A stretch of 40,486 bases of DNA. Origin: Nitrospinales bacterium. Lineage in GTDB: Bacteria; Nitrospinota_A; UBA7883; JACRGQ01. Below, piece by piece: positions 7,370 to 15,743 of this stretch; positions within the stretch are counted from its first letter, which is position 1; every line of letters begins with the position of its first letter. A program made the translations under genes and the position numbers. The notes under the pieces are model-generated. The model ran no database searches. It saw only the letters and a list, made by a program, of their open reading frames with translations, and had not been told where the DNA came from. Location of the stretch: NCBI GenBank assembly GCA_023248495.1, contig JAHFEK010000023.1:1-40486 (forward strand), read 5' to 3'.

Positions 7370-8305
7370 TCAGGGGGAGGAGAGGGCGTTCACTTTTTGG
7401 ATGAGCTGGGTCACCTGCGGTTTGCCCACCGCGTCGTCCACGCCGAGCGTTTTCCATTGCGCGATCCGTTCCGGCGTGGCCATGCTGGAGTAGACGATTA
7501 TCTTGAGGCCGTCGAACCGCTTGTCCGCCTTCAGGATGCGGGCGAGGTGTATCCCATCCATCATCGGCATCTCCACATCCACGGTGACGGCGTTGATGTA
7601 GTCGGCGAGCGGCCGCTTGAATGACGCCGCCTGCCGTTGGATCTCCTCCAACTCGCGTATCGCGTCCACGCCGTTGGTGGCGGTCATCACCTCGTAGCCG
7701 GATTCCCTGAACGCCGTTTCCATGATGCCGCGGGTCAGGCCGCTGTCGTCCACCACCATCACGGTGCGGCCCGGCACGGGGGCCGGCTCGATAGCGCCGC
7801 CGTCTTCCATCGTATCGGGGTCTATGTCGGAGAGCAGCTTTTCGAGATCGAGCATCATCACGATGCGCCCCGCGTTGCGGTACAGGCCGGTGGCGGCGAG
7901 CTGCTTTCCCTGCTTCATGAACGAGGTGGGGGGGGAGAGCTGGTCGAACGGTATCCGGTGTATGCGGTGCACGCGGCTCACCATGAAGCCGGCGCGGAGC
8001 ATGTTGAATTCCGCCACGATGATGCGGTCATAGCGGTAATCCGGCTCCCATTTTCCCAGCCAGCGGGGGAGGTTGATGACCGGTATCACATCGCCGCGCA
8101 GGTCGATGACCCCTTCCAGCGCGGGGTGTTCGCGCGAGGAGTGGGCGATGGCGGGGGTGACGATCACCTCGCGCACTTTGTTGACGTTGATGCAAAAATA
8201 GTTGGAGAGCGGTTCGCCGCCGGGCCCCTTTTCGGCTATTTCAAATTCGATTACTTCAAGAATGGTGGAGATTTCGGTGGCGGCGGCCTGTGCAAGCAGT
8301 GACAT
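7370..8305 (-). CDS. cheV: Chemotaxis coupling/adaptation protein CheV
   Basis: A 311-residue CheW-receiver fusion. The CheW-like domain (about 12-160) has VIDLRGDVIPVINLP, the hallmark of coupling proteins that bridge chemoreceptors and CheA. The receiver (about 181-305) has D186/D187, phosphoacceptor D243 in VTVDVEMPMMDG and K295. This matches CheV in length and order. It starts 3 bp after the pfkA stop on the same strand, so both are probably cotranscribed. No other chemotaxis genes are in the window. Its target could be a flagellar or a pilus (pil-chp) array; the sequence does not say which. Confidence 0.93.
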   Translation of the reverse strand: MSLLAQAAATEISTILEVIEFEIAEKGPGGEPLSNYFCINVNKVREVIVTPAIAHSSREHPALEGVIDLRGDVIPVINLPRWLGKWEPDYRYDRIIVAEFNMLRAGFMVSRVHRIHRIPFDQLSPPTSFMKQGKQLAATGLYRNAGRIVMMLDLEKLLSDIDPDTMEDGGAIEPAPVPGRTVMVVDDSGLTRGIMETAFRESGYEVMTATNGVDAIRELEEIQRQAASFKRPLADYINAVTVDVEMPMMDGIHLARILKADKRFDGLKIIVYSSMATPERIAQWKTLGVDDAVGKPQVTQLIQKVNALSSP

Positions 8306-8308
8306 CGC

Positions 8309-9388
8309 TTAGTCGCCGAACGAAATCCCCGTTGAGCGCGCGGCCACGATAACCTGGTCGTCGGGCGAGACTTTGCGGTTTTTCGCCGCTTCTTCCAGCG
8401 GCACCGCCTTGATGTACGGCGTGCGGAGACATGCCATCATGCCGAATTCCTTGCGGTGTATCATGTGCACCGCTTCCACGCCGAGGCGGGTGCAGAGCAC
8501 GCGGTCGAAGGCGGATGGTTTGCCGCCGCGTTGCACATGTCCCAGCACCACTGTGCGGGTTTCAATGCCGGTGGTGGCTTCTATCTGGTCGGCTACCACG
8601 TTGGCCACGCCGCCGTAGCGTGCGCCCATGGTTGGGTCGTCCACCATTCTTTTGATGGTCACGTGGCCGCCCACCGGCTTGGCCCCTTCGGCGACAATGA
8701 TGATGGAGAAGTGCCGGCCTTTGCCTTTGCGTTCGTAAATCTTCTGGCAGACTTTTTCCATGGTGTAGGGTATTTCTGGAATCAAAATGATGTGCGCGCC
8801 GCTGGCGAGGCCGCTATAAAGGGCGATCCAGCCGGTGTCGCGCCCCATTACCTCCACCACCATGGCGCGGTCATGCGCCTCGGCGGTAGTTTGGATCCGG
8901 TCCACCGCATCGGTGACAATGCCGACGGCGGTATCGAATCCGAATGTATAGTCGGTGGCGGAGAGATCGTTGTCGATGGTTTTGGGGACGCCGATAATGT
9001 TGAGCCCCTTTTCCTTTTTAAGCTGAAGCGCGGTGGAAAGCGTGCCGTCCCCCCCGATGATAATCAGGGCGTCGAGGTCGTTGCTTTTGTAGGTGTCCAC
9101 CACCCGGTCGGAAACATCGTGCGTAATTTTCTTGCCGCCGATCGTTTCAATGTACTTGTAAGGGTTGTCGCGGTTTGAGGTGCCTATGATGGTGCCGCCC
9201 CGCAACAGAAGGCCGCCGACGTTGTCGCCCGTGAGCGGCCGGGATTTATTTTCTATCAGCCCTTTGTAGCCGTTAAGAAATCCGATCATGTCCCAGTGAT
9301 AACATTCCTGCGCCGTTTTCACTGCGGATCGAATAACCGCGTTGAGTCCGGGACAGTCGCCACCCCCAGTAAGAATGCCCACCTTCAT
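8309..9388 (-). CDS. pfkA: 6-phosphofructokinase, mixed-substrate group III type
   Basis: A 359-residue PFKA-family enzyme phosphorylating fructose 6-phosphate to the 1,6-bisphosphate in glycolysis. The N-terminus MKVGILTGGGDCPGLNAVI and the phosphate-binding loop GGDGT (112-116) are intact, and catalytic D139 lies in TIDND. The specificity pair is glycine at 115 (equivalent to E. coli G104, ATP-type) but lysine at 136 (equivalent to position 124, PPi-type). That is the G/K combination of mixed group III enzymes. Donor preference (ATP or PPi) therefore cannot be fixed from sequence. Start and length fit the family. The cheV gene follows at once; the pil operon promoter region lies on the other side. 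Confidence 0.94.
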   Translation of the reverse strand: MKVGILTGGGDCPGLNAVIRSAVKTAQECYHWDMIGFLNGYKGLIENKSRPLTGDNVGGLLLRGGTIIGTSNRDNPYKYIETIGGKKITHDVSDRVVDTYKSNDLDALIIIGGDGTLSTALQLKKEKGLNIIGVPKTIDNDLSATDYTFGFDTAVGIVTDAVDRIQTTAEAHDRAMVVEVMGRDTGWIALYSGLASGAHIILIPEIPYTMEKVCQKIYERKGKGRHFSIIIVAEGAKPVGGHVTIKRMVDDPTMGARYGGVANVVADQIEATTGIETRTVVLGHVQRGGKPSAFDRVLCTRLGVEAVHMIHRKEFGMMACLRTPYIKAVPLEEAAKNRKVSPDDQVIVAARSTGISFGD

Positions 9389-9566
9389 AATCAGTTGATA
9401 TTACCAGATGCGGCAAGCCTTGATGAAAGAAAATCAAAAGAAATTATGCATTTTCCCGTTACTCTTCCGAAAGGGAGTGCGCTGCGGTTACAGGAGTGTA
9501 TTATAGGTGTAAATTACAACTAATTACTATAAGTATAGTGTAATTATTGGAAATTCAAACATTATA
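9389..9566. other. Divergent intergenic region between pfkA and the pil operon
   Basis: AT-rich from about 9500. It must hold the pfkA promoter on the minus strand, but I see no clear one. The segment 9521-9548 is an imperfect inverted repeat (TAATTACTATA against TATAGTGTAATTA), with the left arm repeated downstream over the pil promoter. Confidence 0.5.
9522..9532 (+). promoter_or_regulatory. Candidate operator, copy 1
   Basis: AATTACTATAA, the left arm of the imperfect palindrome at 9521-9548. The identical 11-mer occurs again at 9584-9594 over the -10 box. Two exact copies 62 bp apart, close to six helical turns, suggest a repressor site. The adjacent XRE regulator is the natural candidate to bind it. 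This is inference. Confidence 0.4.
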
Positions 9567-9595
9567 TTGACAAAGAGGGTTTTAATTACTATAAT
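9567..9595 (+). promoter_or_regulatory. Consensus sigma-70 promoter for XRE-pilMNOPQ
   Basis: TTGACA at 9567-9572, a 17-bp spacer, then TATAAT at 9590-9595: a perfect match to the housekeeping consensus. The expected transcription start is about 9602, leaving a leader of about 64 nt before the XRE start codon. The second AATTACTATAA copy (9584-9594) covers the -10 box, so a bound repressor would block it. Confidence 0.85.
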
Positions 9596-9665
9596 TTGCT
9601 GGAATTAAGTAGAGGGATCCTGAGGAGGATAATTCGAAGTCTCTGGCGTTTGGAGGAGTTGTGTT

Positions 9666-9875
9666 GTGGTTAGCCCCGGCAACAAAGTAAAAAAAATCCG
9701 CGAAGACAAGATGATGAGCAAGGCGGAACTTGCGCGCAAGACCGGTCTTTCTGTTCAGACGATTGACCGGATAGAAAAAGGGCACATCTGCCGGCTGGAT
9801 ACAAAACGGAAAATTCTTGTTGCTCTTGGTTTGGGACTTGAGTACCGCACCGAAGTGTTTAACGATGAGGAATAA
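9666..9875 (+). CDS. Small XRE-family helix-turn-helix regulator
   Basis: A 69-residue protein that is essentially one HTH_3 domain (about residues 5-62), with MSKAELARKTGLSVQTIDRI as helices 2 and 3. The GTG start at 9666 is chosen because GGAGGAG (9652-9658) sits 7 bp upstream. It lies 26 bp before pilM and downstream of a consensus promoter with a repeated 11-mer, so it most likely autoregulates and controls the pilus genes. No partner toxin gene is next to it, which argues against a toxin-antitoxin pair. Confidence 0.87.
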   Translation: MVSPGNKVKKIREDKMMSKAELARKTGLSVQTIDRIEKGHICRLDTKRKILVALGLGLEYRTEVFNDEE

Positions 9876-9901
9876 TTAAAAAATAGGAGCAGCGGACAGC
9901 C

Positions 9902-10984
9902 ATGTTTTTTTCATCCTCTCAGCCACTGGTGGCGCTTGATATTGGCGCCCACAGCGTAAAGCTTGCCCAGTTGAAAAAGGGGCGCAAAGGATTTGAACTG
10001 GTGAATTTCGGGATGATCCAGCTTCCGGAAGACACGGTGCTGGACGGGGAGCTTGAGAATCCGCAGGCGCTCGCCGACGCGTTGCGCAATCTTTTGAAGT
10101 CCGAAAAAATCAAGAATAAAAACGCCGTGATAGGCATTTCCGGCCAGTCGGTCATTATCAAAAAAATCTCGGTGCCGTTGATGTCAGAAGAAGAGCTTAT
10201 TGAGATGATCCGCGAAGAGGCGGAGCAGTACATTCCTTTTGATATTGACGAGGTGCATCTTGATTTCGCCATTGTAAAAGCAGAAGGGGAAGTTCCCGTG
10301 GAGAAGGGGGCGACCAACGAGGAACGTCAGATGGATGTTATCATCGTTGCGGTTCGCAAAGAGGTAATTCAAAAATATACGGATGTGTTCAAAGAGATTG
10401 GCATGAAGGTAAAAGTTGTCGATCTTTCGGCCTTTGCTTTAGAGAATGCCTTCGAGTTGAATTACGAGGTCGATAGGGACGCGGCCATTGCATTGGTTAA
10501 TATCGGCGGATCCATGACCAACATTAATATAATGGAAGCGGGGGTTACCGCCTTTAGCCGGGATATCACGATAGGCGGGTCTACGATTTCTGAGGAAATT
10601 CAGAAAAATATGTCGATAGGGTTCAAAGAGGCCGAAAAGATCAAGCTCGGTATGATTCCCCGAGAGATGAACCGCGCGGACATCATTGCGCAGGTGAAAG
10701 ACGCAGTTGAATTTATCTGTGGCGAGTTACGCAAAACCTTTGATATGTATGAGAAAACGTCGGATATGAAGGTGTCCAAGGTCTATCTTTCCGGGGGAAG
10801 CTGCCTATTGGAAGGGATAGATCTTTTGATACATCAGAATCTTAAAATGGAAGTTGAGGTTGTGAATTCATTTAGGAACGTTTATTGCAACAGCAAGAAC
10901 TTTGATGAACAGTATATTGAAGCTATGGGGCCCATTGCAGCTATTCCTGTTGGTTTGGCGTTGAGGTCGATAAACGATAAATGA
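9902..10984 (+). CDS. pilM: Type IV pilus assembly protein PilM
   Basis: A 360-residue actin-like ATPase of the cytoplasmic side of the type IV pilus alignment complex; it binds the N-terminus of PilN. Phosphate-binding loop 1 is VALDIGAHSVKLAQL near residues 10-24, and the late adenosine motif is VYLSGGSCLLEGID. Length and both signatures fit the family. ATAGGAG lies upstream of ATG 9902. The stop overlaps the pilN start (ATGA). First of five pil genes in conserved order. Confidence 0.96.
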   Translation: MFFSSSQPLVALDIGAHSVKLAQLKKGRKGFELVNFGMIQLPEDTVLDGELENPQALADALRNLLKSEKIKNKNAVIGISGQSVIIKKISVPLMSEEELIEMIREEAEQYIPFDIDEVHLDFAIVKAEGEVPVEKGATNEERQMDVIIVAVRKEVIQKYTDVFKEIGMKVKVVDLSAFALENAFELNYEVDRDAAIALVNIGGSMTNINIMEAGVTAFSRDITIGGSTISEEIQKNMSIGFKEAEKIKLGMIPREMNRADIIAQVKDAVEFICGELRKTFDMYEKTSDMKVSKVYLSGGSCLLEGIDLLIHQNLKMEVEVVNSFRNVYCNSKNFDEQYIEAMGPIAAIPVGLALRSINDK

Positions 10985-11589
10985 TTAAGATAAATCTAAT
11001 AATCGTAAGAATACCGAAAGATCAGCTTACCGTTCAGCGGCAAGTGATGTCGGTTCTTGCCGGGATAGTCTTATCCCTCATCCTTGTGGGTTGGTGGGCC
11101 AATCATGCCAGCGCCGCTAAGGAGGAAGTGCAGAACCAGCTTGAAGGCGAAAAGGCGAAGTTGCAACGGCTGGAACAGGTTGCCTTGCGGATCGAAGAGT
11201 TTGAAAAGAAAAAGCTGCGCCGCGAGCAGATTCTAGAGGCGATTAAAAAGTTGGAGACGCGGAAAGTGGGGCCTCGTCTTTTCCTGGACGACCTCAATAT
11301 GATATTGCCATCCGATGTCTGGTTGTCAAAGATCAGCCAGCGCGATGTTACCATCAATGTATCGGGCTATAGTTTATCGAATTCCGCGATAGCCGATCTG
11401 ATGCGCTTGATGGAGGCATCGCCAAACTTTTCCGATGTGGAATTGGGTCCTATCACGAGCGAGGTTATTAAAGGCGAAGAGGTCAAGAGCTTTACCCTGA
11501 ATTGCGGATGGGAATCCGTGAAAAAACTTGATGATACAAAATCCGTGGCGGCAGGCCCCGGAGCGGCCGCGGCCGGGCCCAAAAAGTAG
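10981..11589 (+). CDS. pilN: Type IV pilus assembly protein PilN
   Basis: A 202-residue bitopic inner-membrane protein. The N-terminus MIKINLIIVRI corresponds to the PilM-binding peptide (family INLLP), which is followed by a membrane segment at about 24-42 and a periplasmic coiled coil plus ferredoxin-like domain (LFLDDLNMILPSDVWLSKIS). It overlaps pilM by 4 bp, so translation is coupled. The extreme C-terminus is Ala/Gly/Pro-rich and probably disordered. It pairs with PilO in the periplasm. Confidence 0.95.
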   Translation: MIKINLIIVRIPKDQLTVQRQVMSVLAGIVLSLILVGWWANHASAAKEEVQNQLEGEKAKLQRLEQVALRIEEFEKKKLRREQILEAIKKLETRKVGPRLFLDDLNMILPSDVWLSKISQRDVTINVSGYSLSNSAIADLMRLMEASPNFSDVELGPITSEVIKGEEVKSFTLNCGWESVKKLDDTKSVAAGPGAAAAGPKK

Positions 11590-11594
11590 AATAC

Positions 11595-12287
11595 ATGGAT
11601 ATTGAAAATTTACAGGAAAAGGTTTTCTCAAAGATACCTTACGGCAGCCTTACGGGGATACCGCTCAAGGTTCGCTGGGGCGTTGTGGCGGGCATGCCGT
11701 TGGCGGTGATCGCCGCATTTTATTTCCTGCTTATCAGCGGCACTATGGCCGAGACCGACACGGTGCGGGAAGAACTGTTAAAGGCCCAGAAGGATGTACA
11801 GGTTAAAGAAGCCCTGGAGCGCCGGTTGCCTGAATTTGAAAAGAAAATCTCCGAGTTGGACGGCCAACTCGCGATGATCCGCCGCCAGCTCCCCGAAAAA
11901 AAGGAGATCCCGGATCTTTTGGATCAAATATCCAATTTGGGCGCGCAAAGCGGGCTCCAGTTCCAGCTCTTCAACCCGTTGCCTGAGGCGGAAAAGGATT
12001 TCTATGCCGAAGTGCCGGTTGATTTAAGTATTGTGGGCAGCTTCCACAACGTGGTGGATTTCTTTGACAAGGTGGCACACATGCCCCGCATCGTGACGAT
12101 CACCAATATTGAGATTGGCAAATCCGGCAACAAAATGAAGGGAGCGCGGATCAAAGGGACGCCGGTGGAAGTCCGGTGTAAAGCGGTGACCTTCCGTTTC
12201 CTTGAAACGAAGATCGACACGCCACCCCCGGCCAACGCGGCGGCAAAGGCTCAGCCGGCGGCGCAAACACCAGCGGCGGCGCATTAA
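11595..12287 (+). CDS. pilO: Type IV pilus assembly protein PilO
   Basis: A 230-residue inner-membrane protein. A single membrane segment lies at about 33-52, followed by a coiled coil (about 55-100, with LDGQLAMIRRQLPEKKEIPDLL) and the PilO domain (LGAQSGLQFQLFNPLP, then VDLSIVGSFHNVVDFFDKVA). It forms heterodimers with PilN. The tail is Ala/Pro-rich. It starts 5 bp after pilN and ends 2 bp before pilP. Confidence 0.95.
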   Translation: MDIENLQEKVFSKIPYGSLTGIPLKVRWGVVAGMPLAVIAAFYFLLISGTMAETDTVREELLKAQKDVQVKEALERRLPEFEKKISELDGQLAMIRRQLPEKKEIPDLLDQISNLGAQSGLQFQLFNPLPEAEKDFYAEVPVDLSIVGSFHNVVDFFDKVAHMPRIVTITNIEIGKSGNKMKGARIKGTPVEVRCKAVTFRFLETKIDTPPPANAAAKAQPAAQTPAAAH

Positions 12288-12289
12288 CC

Positions 12290-13183
12290 ATGGACAAGAA
12301 AAAGACGATCATGATCATCGCCATCGTGGGCATCGCGCTGGCGGCAGCGGTTCTGTTTTACCTCATGGCGGGTTCCGGCAAAGACGAACAGATGTTGCGC
12401 GAGGCGTTCAAGCAGTTTTCCGCCGATCTCGCCGCGGGGAACAAGGCCGACGTGAGCGGTCTCATCTCCCGCAAATTTAACGATGCCGGCATGGATTATA
12501 ATTCGGCGGTGGACGAGTTTGGCATTAAGCGTCCCGGTTACATGAGCGAAATCATCAGTATCAAAATTAAAGATGCCCTGGCTGAAGTCGCTTATGCCCG
12601 GAAACAGGTGTTGGACAAAAAAATAGTGACCAGCCAAATAACCGGTGAAACATGGGTTAAGGATGATGACCGGAAGTGGCGTCTCGTGAAGCTGTCCGCC
12701 AGCGACCGTGTGCAACTGCCGAAATTGCGCCTTGAGCGCAAGGAGGCCGAAGATAAACTGGCGGCCGATCTGCGGGCCGCAGAAGAGAAAGAATCAAGTA
12801 TCCGCAAAGCGGGCTATAGTTATGCCAACAAGCGCGACCCTTTTGAATCGCTTATTGTTGAAACGGCTCCCGGGGAGGCGGCATCCGCGGCGGAGGCTTC
12901 CCGCATGTGCGATCCGGGCCGGCCGCGGCAATTTCTGGAAGGGTTCGACCTCTTTGCATTCAAGCTGGTCGGCATGGTAAATGCGAACAACACCTATTAT
13001 GCGCTGGTGGAAGCGCCCAATGGGAACGGTTACACGTTGAAAGCGGGAATGTTCGTCGGGCGCCGTTGCGGAAAAATCACCAAGATTACGGCAACGCGGA
13101 TTTTAGTCGCCGAAAAATATCCCAATCCGCGAGGGGAATTTAGCGTAAAAGAGATGGAATTGAAACTCAAAGAGGAAGAGTAG
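12290..13183 (+). CDS. pilP: PilP-like pilus assembly protein with extra N-terminal NTF2-like domain
   Basis: A 297-residue protein in the pilP slot. The C-terminal part (about 180-295) has the PilP hallmarks: KRDPFESL, then FKLVGMV, ALVEAPNGNGYTLKAGMFVG, KITKITATRILV, and a final EMELKLKEE. It is much longer than usual PilP (about 170-180). In place of a lipobox it has an ordinary membrane anchor (about 6-25). Residues about 33-140 look like an NTF2/SnoaL-like domain: LREAFKQFSADLAAGNKADV, then a middle region and a GETWVKDDDRKWRLVKL ending. PilP normally connects PilNO to the PilQ secretin. What the added domain does is unknown. Confidence 0.9.
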   Translation: MDKKKTIMIIAIVGIALAAAVLFYLMAGSGKDEQMLREAFKQFSADLAAGNKADVSGLISRKFNDAGMDYNSAVDEFGIKRPGYMSEIISIKIKDALAEVAYARKQVLDKKIVTSQITGETWVKDDDRKWRLVKLSASDRVQLPKLRLERKEAEDKLAADLRAAEEKESSIRKAGYSYANKRDPFESLIVETAPGEAASAAEASRMCDPGRPRQFLEGFDLFAFKLVGMVNANNTYYALVEAPNGNGYTLKAGMFVGRRCGKITKITATRILVAEKYPNPRGEFSVKEMELKLKEEE

Positions 13184-13190
13184 GGGGCTT

Positions 13191-15296
13191 ATGAGAACAG
13201 GCTGGAGAATCTTTACGGCTTTCGCCCTGACGCTGGCGGTCTACGCCTGCGCTTCGGGAGATCACTCGGGGCCCGTCGGGGTATTGCCCGAGGGGGGCAT
13301 TTTTATCACGAATATCATGCCGGTGGCGCATGAAGGCGGTGTGGAGCTTTCTATCGAAGGGAGCGGGAAACTGCAATACACCGTTTACAAGCTTGAAAAT
13401 CCAAAGCGGCTTGTGGTTGATATTCCGGATGCCGATTCTTCGGCCTTCACCGCGCCCATCGAAGTGCCCAAGGGGGTCGTGTGGCAGGTTCAGCCGCAAT
13501 ACTTCCCGAAGCCGGGCAATTCACGCATCGAAATATTCCTTAAAGAAGCGGTGTTGTACAAGGTAAGCCGGATTAGTGATAAAAAAATCGTGGTGGATAT
13601 CAATCCCTACACCGCCGAGGCGGCTCAGACGGTCGCCGAGGCCGACATGGCATTAGAGCCGGGCCAGACCGAGATTACGGATGTTGATCTGCGGGATGTG
13701 CAGGGGATGGCCCGCTTGGTTATTTCCTATAAAGGAGCCAAGCCGCGCTTTGAAATGACCCGCCGCCGCGAAATGAACCGCATTTCCCTCGATATTCAAA
13801 ACGCCAAGGTACGCAAATCGAACGAAAAATTGCTCAGCGTGGACACGCCGGAAAGCCTGGTGAAAAACGTGGCGATTTTTCAATTTACCACCCGGCCCGC
13901 ATCGGTCAAGGTGATCGCCAACCTCACCCAATTCACCTCATCCAACGTGTTTGAGAAGAATGGCGCCATCTATTTCGACATCGGCCCGGACGCGGTGTTG
14001 GCCACCGCATCCGAAGTAAAGGCAGGCGCAAAGAAACCAACCGATGTCTCCGCCACGAAGGAGAAACTCCCCGCCGACTACATGGGGCAGAAAATCTCGC
14101 TTGATTTTCAGGACGCCGACATCCACAACATCCTGCGGATTATCGCCGACGTGAGCGGCATGAACGTTATCACGTCCGACACTGTCAAGGGCAAGGTCAC
14201 CATGAAGCTGATTGATGTGCCGTGGGATCTCGCCCTTGAGACCATCCTGAAAAACAACAAACTCGCGATGGTGAAAAACGGAAATATCATACGCGTTTCC
14301 ACCGCCGACGAACTGAACAAGGAAAAAGAGGCGACCGCCGCCAACCAGCAGGCCAGCGTCAAGTCAGAGGTGCTCTACCTCAAAGTGTTCCAAATCAACT
14401 ATGAGACCGCCCTGAAGCTGAAGGACAATCTCAAGACGATTGCCAGCGCGCGCGGCAGCATCGACGTGAACGAACGAACCAACACGCTGATCATTCAGGA
14501 CAGCCGCGACCGGCTGGTGGAAATGGAAAAGCTTATTGAAACGCTGGATAAGCGGACGCAGCAGGTGCTCATAGAGGCCCGCATTGTGGAAGTGAATCAT
14601 AAGTTCGCCCGTGAATTGGGCATCAAGTGGGGCGGCAATTACAACGCCGGCAGCGGCAGCGGGTTTCCCGCCACCATCGGTCTTAGCGGAGTGGGCGCCG
14701 GCGGGGCCGGCAGCACGGCTGCCGGGAGCATCGTGAACACCGGAACCAGCGCCGTTACCGGCACACTGGGGCTCAAGCTCGGCAGCGTGGACAGCACCGC
14801 CCTGCTCGACATGCAATTGATGTCCCTCCAGAACGAAGGCAAGGGCCGCATACTCTCCATGCCGAAAATATCAACCATGAACAATATTGAAGCGCTCATC
14901 GAAAGCGGCAGCGAAATTCCCTTTCAGACCACATCCGCCGATGGCACCAAGACGGAATTCAAAAAGGCCACTCTCAAATTGAAGGTGACGCCGCACATTA
15001 CGCCGGACAACTTCATACGGCTGGAAATCGAGGCGAACAAGGACGAAGCCGACTTTGCTAACCAGCTTCCGAACTCGCCGCCGCCTATTCTCACCAAGCA
15101 CGCCAAAACGGAAGTGCTGATCAAGGATGGTGATACCACCGTCATTGGCGGCCTTTTCAAGGAAGTGAAGAACGAAACCGAATCGGGCGTTCCGTTTTTC
15201 TCCAAAATCCCCGTTATTGGCTGGCTGTTCAAGGGGAAAGTCAACGCCGACAGCGGCGAAGAACTGCTGATATTCATAACCCCGAAGATTCTGTAA
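13191..15296 (+). CDS. pilQ: Type IV pilus secretin PilQ
   Basis: A 701-residue outer-membrane secretin through which the pilus passes. The signal peptide ends near AVYACAS; the cysteine at 20 could be a degenerate lipidation site. Two AMIN domains (about 38-125 and 155-260) would bind peptidoglycan. An STN/N0 domain follows at about 302-370 (ISLDFQDADIHNILRIIADV), then a secretin N domain (about 390-470) and the secretin core to the end (GRILSMPKISTMNN, VIGGLFKEV, LLIFITPKIL). A Gly/Ser-rich loop at about 485-525 sits between N and core domains. It follows pilP by 7 bp. Confidence 0.97.
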   Translation: MRTGWRIFTAFALTLAVYACASGDHSGPVGVLPEGGIFITNIMPVAHEGGVELSIEGSGKLQYTVYKLENPKRLVVDIPDADSSAFTAPIEVPKGVVWQVQPQYFPKPGNSRIEIFLKEAVLYKVSRISDKKIVVDINPYTAEAAQTVAEADMALEPGQTEITDVDLRDVQGMARLVISYKGAKPRFEMTRRREMNRISLDIQNAKVRKSNEKLLSVDTPESLVKNVAIFQFTTRPASVKVIANLTQFTSSNVFEKNGAIYFDIGPDAVLATASEVKAGAKKPTDVSATKEKLPADYMGQKISLDFQDADIHNILRIIADVSGMNVITSDTVKGKVTMKLIDVPWDLALETILKNNKLAMVKNGNIIRVSTADELNKEKEATAANQQASVKSEVLYLKVFQINYETALKLKDNLKTIASARGSIDVNERTNTLIIQDSRDRLVEMEKLIETLDKRTQQVLIEARIVEVNHKFARELGIKWGGNYNAGSGSGFPATIGLSGVGAGGAGSTAAGSIVNTGTSAVTGTLGLKLGSVDSTALLDMQLMSLQNEGKGRILSMPKISTMNNIEALIESGSEIPFQTTSADGTKTEFKKATLKLKVTPHITPDNFIRLEIEANKDEADFANQLPNSPPPILTKHAKTEVLIKDGDTTVIGGLFKEVKNETESGVPFFSKIPVIGWLFKGKVNADSGEELLIFITPKIL

Positions 15297-15309
15297 GGAG
15301 GGATGGGGG

Positions 15310-15729
15310 ATGTTGAGCAAAGCATTTAGAACGGCGCTGGTGGCGTTGGTTGGCACGGCTTTTTTAGCGGCTGGCGGCTGTGGCCAATCGGCCGATAGCA
15401 ATACCCGAAAGGTGGGTCCGGCCGGCCCGACAACGCCGGGCAATTATTACTTCACCCTTGAAGTCCATCCCGCGGCAGTGCAGAAGTCGGGGACTGTTGT
15501 CTTGAGTGTGCGGGTGGCGAACGCCGCCGACACGGCGATTAATGGCACGGTTACGCCGGTGACCGTGAATTATTCAGGTTCATCGACCACCGCGGCCAGT
15601 GTGGTCATAAACTCAACCGGCCGTGCCAATACTTCCTACACGATTACCGGGGCTGGCGGGACGGTTACCTATATCAACGCCAACGTTGAGGATAAGAGCT
15701 TAACGATACCGATACAGATACTTCCGTAA
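15310..15729 (+). CDS. Ig-like (invasin/Big_1-type) lipoprotein downstream of pilQ
   Basis: A 139-residue lipoprotein: signal peptide with lipobox AGGC, lipidated cysteine at residue 24. The mature part is a beta-rich Ig-like domain resembling Big_1/invasin repeats (GTVVLSVRVANAADTAINGT, then GRANTSYTITGAGGTVTYI). AGGAGG precedes ATG 15310. It is 13 bp after pilQ and 14 bp before aroB, so it belongs to the pil operon. Many proteobacteria have aroK at this position. A role as a secretin helper (pilotin-like) or as a surface adhesin is possible but not shown. Confidence 0.8.
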   Translation: MLSKAFRTALVALVGTAFLAAGGCGQSADSNTRKVGPAGPTTPGNYYFTLEVHPAAVQKSGTVVLSVRVANAADTAINGTVTPVTVNYSGSSTTAASVVINSTGRANTSYTITGAGGTVTYINANVEDKSLTIPIQILP

Positions 15730-15743
15730 GGGCCGCCCGCATT

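Noticed and set aside
9666-9875. Antitoxin of a toxin-antitoxin pair
   Set aside because: No small partner gene next to it; it is followed by pilM and has its own strong promoter.
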